A DNA stretch of 9,662 bases from CAYRGQ01 sp964444885 (GTDB lineage: Bacteria > Bacteroidota > Bacteroidia > Sphingobacteriales > Sphingobacteriaceae). The DNA lies in assembly GCA_964444885.1 (NCBI GenBank), contig CAYUIZ010000111.1, positions 1-9,662 of the forward strand, written 5' to 3'. The notes under the pieces are model-generated. The model did not search any database, was not told the origin of the DNA, and saw only the letters and a list, made by a program, of their open reading frames with translations. Position numbers and translations under genes: made by a program. Positions 6,376 through 9,662 of this stretch are shown piece by piece; the stretch's first letter is position 1, and every line of letters starts with the position of its first letter.

Positions 6376-6828
6376 ATGAAAAAAGTGCTTTTTCTTGTAG
6401 TGGTAGCTGCCCTGTTCGTCATGAACGGCGCTTCCGCACAGATACTGACCCCGGTCAAGTGGACTTATGGGGCCAAAAAAATTAATGAAAATGAAGCCGT
6501 GGTGTTCTTGCGGGCCAAAATGGACGATGGATGGCACATTTACTCCCAAGATGTCGAAGACGGCGGGCCAATCAAGACTTCATTTACGTTTGCCGAGTCG
6601 AAAGATTACGTGGTGGTGGGAAAAACGGCCCAGCCTAAACCAAAGACCAAATTCGAAGACGTGTTTGATATGGATGTGTCGTATTTCGACAAGGAAGTCG
6701 TTTTCCAGCAACGCGTAAAACTTACCAAGGGCGCTGCGGTGGTACGCGGTACGCTCGAGTACATGGCGTGCGATGCCAGCTCCTGCCTGCCCCCCGAAGA
6801 GGTCGATTTTGCTATCGCTATCAAATAA
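6376..6828 (+). CDS. Secreted DsbD N-terminal-domain protein (periplasmic thiol shuttle)
   Basis: The 150-residue product begins with a clear signal peptide (MKKVLFLVVVAALFVMNGASA, cleavage after residue 21 likely). The mature part is an immunoglobulin-like domain matching the N-terminal domain of DsbD. The family features are DDGWHIYSQD at 50-59 and the redox pair Cys132 and Cys137 in YMACDASSCLPPEEVDF. The E. coli domain has a similar Cys pair before PPE. In the classical system this domain takes electrons from the membrane part of DsbD and hands them to periplasmic thiol proteins such as DsbC- or CcmG-type partners. Here it is a free protein, encoded just before the membrane part, which lacks the domain. 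The ATG at 6376 follows a purine-rich ribosome binding site (AAGGAAAG). An intrinsic terminator ends the gene, so it can be made in excess over its partner. Confidence 0.9.
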   Translation: MKKVLFLVVVAALFVMNGASAQILTPVKWTYGAKKINENEAVVFLRAKMDDGWHIYSQDVEDGGPIKTSFTFAESKDYVVVGKTAQPKPKTKFEDVFDMDVSYFDKEVVFQQRVKLTKGAAVVRGTLEYMACDASSCLPPEEVDFAIAIK

Positions 6829-6876
6829 GCGTTCTCATGCAAATTCGGATACCCATGTTGACAATCATTTAACACG

Positions 6877-6902
6877 AAAGGCAGTAAAACTGCCTTTTTT
6901 TT
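6877..6902 (+). terminator. Intrinsic terminator after the nDsbD gene
   Basis: AAAGGCAGT and ACTGCCTTT form a perfect 9-bp stem with an AAA loop, and the T run continues to 6902 (eight T from 6895). It lies 48 bases past the nDsbD stop and 23 bases before the dsbD start. Some transcripts must read through, or a weak promoter must serve dsbD; I do not see a clear one between them. Confidence 0.88.
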
Positions 6903-6925
6903 GAGGGGCTACCCAAACATTATAC

Positions 6926-8641
6926 ATGCAGATATTACCTAGGCTCATTACACTTCTGGTTTCGGCGAGCATCCTGCTATTCGGCCAAACCGATGTTTAT
7001 GGCCATACGGAGCTTGCCACCGACACACTTTTCTCATTCGACGGTGTTGAATTTTCAGACAGCGCTGACACCGCAGTATACATGGAGGTACCGGACGATG
7101 TCGTATTCTCGGACAGCGAACCCATTCCGGAGGAAGCTGAAGGAGGCGATGCAGCCATCACCTTGGAGCCAGCGCACGCGAACCAAACGCTGTGGGGCAT
7201 ATTCATCGCGGGCCTAATCGGCGGCTTCGCCGCTTTTTTGATGCCGTGCATCTACCCGATGGTGCCGCTCACCGTGTCGTTCTTTACCAAACAAAGCGGC
7301 ACCCGCACGAAAGGAATGATGAATGCGTTGCTCTACGGCCTGTTTATCATTGTCATCTACGTCGCACTAGGGATGCTGGTGACGTTAATTTTTGGAGCAT
7401 CCGCACTTAACGAGGCGGCTAGTAGCGCCTGGTTCAACCTCGCGTTCTTCGTGATGATTATCGTTTTTGCGGTGTCCTTCCTCGGTGCTTTCGAAATCAC
7501 CCTCCCCTCGCGATTCGTCAACAAGATCGATGCAAAATCGACGCGCGGCGGGCTCGTAGGACTGTTCTTCATGGCGTTTACGCTGGCGTTAGTGTCTTTT
7601 TCCTGCACGGGCCCCATCATCGGGTACTTGTTGGTCGAGGCCGTGTCAGAGGGCGCGATGATGGGCCCCGCCGTGGGCATGCTCGGCTTCTCGGTGGCGC
7701 TGGCCATTCCATTCATGATATTTGCCGTGTTCCCATCTTGGCTTAAAGAAATGCCCAAATCGGGAGGCTGGCTGAATACGGTCAAAGTCTCCTTGGGTTT
7801 CTTGGAACTGGCCTTGGCGTTCAAGTTTCTGTCGAACGTGGACTTGGCCTACCACTGGGGCATTTTGGACCGCGAGGTGTTTTTGGCCATCTGGATCGTC
7901 ATCTTCGGCCTATTCGGCATCTACTTGTTGGGCAAACTGAAATTTGCGCACGACTCCGACCTGCCGTTTATCTCTGTACCCCGATTGTTTTTCGCCATAG
8001 CCGTGCTATCATTTACCGTGTATATGATTCCCGGCATGTGGGGTGCGCCCCTCAAGGCATTGAGCGCGTGGCTGCCGCCATCGCCCACGCAAGACTTCAA
8101 CCTGCATCAAGTGGGATACGGCAACCTCGGTGGCATCCCGGCTATGGGCAGTGGTGATAGTCGCAATGTGGTAAAGAAATACGGGGAAGTGTTCCATGCG
8201 CCGCACGGGCTGGATGCATTCTATGACTACGAACAGGCGCTTGATTACGCGAAATCTGTCAACAAACCGCTATTGCTCGACTTTACGGGGTGGAGCTGCG
8301 TGAATTGCCGGAAGATGGAAGAATCGGTGTGGCCTGATCCAAGGGTGCTAAAACGGCTCAACGAAGATTACGTCCTTGTTTCGTTGTACGTGGATGACCG
8401 CACACGGCTGGACCCGGACGAGCAGTACGTCTCTTCATTTAGCGGCAAGCGGATTAATACGGTGGGTCGCAAGTGGTCGGATCTACAGCAATCCCGCTTT
8501 GGCGTCAATGCGCAGCCGTATTATGTGGTAACGGACACGGACGGCAATCAGTTGATACCGGCCCAAGCGTACAACGAAGACATTCAAAACTATGTGAATT
8601 TTCTGGACGAGGGGCTTGAGGCCTTCGCGTCCGCCAGATAG
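6926..8641 (+). CDS. dsbD: Thiol:disulfide interchange protein DsbD, membrane and thioredoxin parts only
   Basis: The 571-residue product moves reducing equivalents from cytoplasmic thioredoxin across the inner membrane. An N-terminal signal sequence (about 1-26) is followed by an acidic linker (27-85, Asp/Glu/Ser-rich), in place of the immunoglobulin-like domain of classical DsbD. The membrane domain, roughly eight helices between 89 and 372, carries the redox Cys108 in LMPCIYPMVP and Cys227 in SFSCTGPIIG. A periplasmic linker leads to a thioredoxin-fold domain (about 420-571) with the active site GWSCVNCRKM (Cys458 and Cys461). The missing N-terminal module is encoded just upstream as a separate secreted protein, so the two genes together make a complete pathway. 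The ATG at 6926 is chosen because the signal peptide starts there. pfkA follows after 33 bases and may share the transcript. Confidence 0.95.
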   Translation: MQILPRLITLLVSASILLFGQTDVYGHTELATDTLFSFDGVEFSDSADTAVYMEVPDDVVFSDSEPIPEEAEGGDAAITLEPAHANQTLWGIFIAGLIGGFAAFLMPCIYPMVPLTVSFFTKQSGTRTKGMMNALLYGLFIIVIYVALGMLVTLIFGASALNEAASSAWFNLAFFVMIIVFAVSFLGAFEITLPSRFVNKIDAKSTRGGLVGLFFMAFTLALVSFSCTGPIIGYLLVEAVSEGAMMGPAVGMLGFSVALAIPFMIFAVFPSWLKEMPKSGGWLNTVKVSLGFLELALAFKFLSNVDLAYHWGILDREVFLAIWIVIFGLFGIYLLGKLKFAHDSDLPFISVPRLFFAIAVLSFTVYMIPGMWGAPLKALSAWLPPSPTQDFNLHQVGYGNLGGIPAMGSGDSRNVVKKYGEVFHAPHGLDAFYDYEQALDYAKSVNKPLLLDFTGWSCVNCRKMEESVWPDPRVLKRLNEDYVLVSLYVDDRTRLDPDEQYVSSFSGKRINTVGRKWSDLQQSRFGVNAQPYYVVTDTDGNQLIPAQAYNEDIQNYVNFLDEGLEAFASAR

Positions 8642-8674
8642 ATTTAAAAACAAACAAAAAATAGAAATAAACAG

Positions 8675-9649
8675 ATGAGCACTATTAAAAATATTGCTGT
8701 CCTTACCTCAGGAGGTGATGCTCCGGGGATGAATGCCGCCATCCGCGCCGTTGTGCGTAGCGGGATTTACAATGGATTGAACGTTTTTGGGGTTTCGAGA
8801 GGCTATGACGGACTCGTCAAAGGCGAACTCACCTCGATGGGCACCAAGTCTGTGGCGAATATCATACAGCGTGGGGGTACCATCCTGAAAACTGCCCGCA
8901 GCGAAGAGTTCAAAACCGCCGAAGGACGCAAACGTGCGTATGAGAACCTGCGCAAGCTGGAAATCGACGCGTTGATCGTCATTGGAGGCGATGGCACCTT
9001 TACCGGGGCAAGCATATTTTCCAAAGAATTCGACTTCCCGATTATCGGACTGCCGGGTACAATCGACAACGACTTGCTGGGAACGGACTTCACCATCGGC
9101 TACGATACAGCCATCAATACGGTGACTGCCGCGGTTGACAAAATTCGGGATACGGCCGAGTCGCACGACCGCGTTTTCGTTATCGAAGTAATGGGGCGCG
9201 ACTGCGGATTAATCGCGCTGCGAACAGGCATCAGCACGGGTGCGGAAGTAGTTGTGGTGCCTGAGGTCAAGGTCGATTACAAATCGGTGATGAGCCGGAT
9301 GGACAAGACGCGCAAGAATAAATCGTCGCGGATCATCATTGTGGCCGAAGGAGACGAAGACGGAGGTATGGTTGTGGCCGACAAAATCCGCGAGCATTTC
9401 CCGCATTACGATGTTAGGGTGTCCATTTTAGGGCACATGCAGCGCGGTGGCAGCCCATCCTGCATGGATCGCGTGTTGGCCAGCCGCTTGGGTGTAGGCG
9501 CCGTAGAAGGGTTGTTGGAAGGAAGGCAGAGCGTGATGGCCGGGCTGATCCACGGCGAAGTGAAATACACGCCATTTGCCAATGCGATCAAGCACAATGC
9601 AAAACCAAATGACAACCTCATGCGAATCGTCAATATCCTTTCGCTGTAG
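8675..9649 (+). CDS. pfkA: ATP-dependent 6-phosphofructokinase
   Basis: The 324-residue product phosphorylates fructose 6-phosphate to fructose 1,6-bisphosphate, the committed step of glycolysis, as a cytoplasmic tetramer. It is full length for group-A bacterial enzymes. The N-terminal LTSGGDAPGMNAAIRAVVRS (10-29) and GGDGTFTGA (104-112) form the nucleotide site. Gly107 in GGDGT and Gly128 in PGTIDND indicate ATP rather than pyrophosphate as donor, since pyrophosphate enzymes have GGDDT and PKTIDND. The catalytic base is Asp131. MGRDCG (173-178) and GHMQRGGSP (253-261) bind the sugar phosphate. The ATG at 8675 follows an A-rich leader without a strong Shine-Dalgarno. It lies 33 bases after dsbD and may be transcribed with it, although no functional link is obvious. 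Only 13 bases follow the stop, so any terminator is outside the window. Confidence 0.97.
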   Translation: MSTIKNIAVLTSGGDAPGMNAAIRAVVRSGIYNGLNVFGVSRGYDGLVKGELTSMGTKSVANIIQRGGTILKTARSEEFKTAEGRKRAYENLRKLEIDALIVIGGDGTFTGASIFSKEFDFPIIGLPGTIDNDLLGTDFTIGYDTAINTVTAAVDKIRDTAESHDRVFVIEVMGRDCGLIALRTGISTGAEVVVVPEVKVDYKSVMSRMDKTRKNKSSRIIIVAEGDEDGGMVVADKIREHFPHYDVRVSILGHMQRGGSPSCMDRVLASRLGVGAVEGLLEGRQSVMAGLIHGEVKYTPFANAIKHNAKPNDNLMRIVNILSL

Positions 9650-9662
9650 GGAAAAAGGCCAA

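Noticed and set aside
1..9662. CRISPR arrays, tRNA or rRNA genes, insertion sequences
   Set aside because: I saw no regularly spaced repeats, no tRNA-like cloverleaf, no transposase frame and no paired terminal repeats. The coding density is explained by the listed genes.

Overview
The window reads as chromosomal DNA from a member of the Bacteroidota, most likely the Sphingobacteriaceae or a close relative. The support is the gene order rsfS-ftsH-LUD protein with birA divergent, the split DsbD system, A-rich leaders with few Shine-Dalgarno sites, and boxes matching the TAnnTTTG -7 element of this phylum. Base composition looks about half G+C, high for Sphingobacteriaceae, so a Parapedobacter-like genome is possible; that is inference only.

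Left part (1-2085, plus strand): the 3' end of a gene for a two-helix membrane protein with a TPR-like tail, then a possible 51-codon small ORF, then an AAA+ ATPase of the type found with extracellular contractile injection systems. The ATPase start overlaps the small ORF stop as ATGA. No injection-system structural gene is visible, so the ATPase is either an orphan or the edge of a cluster lying to the left.

Middle part (2098-5347, minus strand): an operon read right to left as rsfS (ribosome silencing factor), ftsH (membrane AAA+ zinc protease) and a LUD-domain protein. A good intrinsic terminator sits between ftsH and the LUD gene and probably lowers expression of the latter. The LUD gene and the AAA+ ATPase converge with only 12 bases between their stops.

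Right part (5396-9649, plus strand): birA (monofunctional biotin protein ligase, apparently starting at TTG) is divergent from rsfS. After a gap of about 200 bases with a candidate promoter and leader comes a secreted DsbD N-terminal-domain protein, an intrinsic terminator, the membrane part of DsbD with its C-terminal thioredoxin domain, and pfkA (ATP-dependent 6-phosphofructokinase). The two DsbD genes together supply the three modules of a classical DsbD that passes cytoplasmic reducing power to the periplasm.

Most of the window is well-conserved housekeeping sequence. I do not see a clear new system. The places most worth a second look are the left edge, with its contractile-injection-type ATPase out of context, and the split DsbD pair separated by a terminator.
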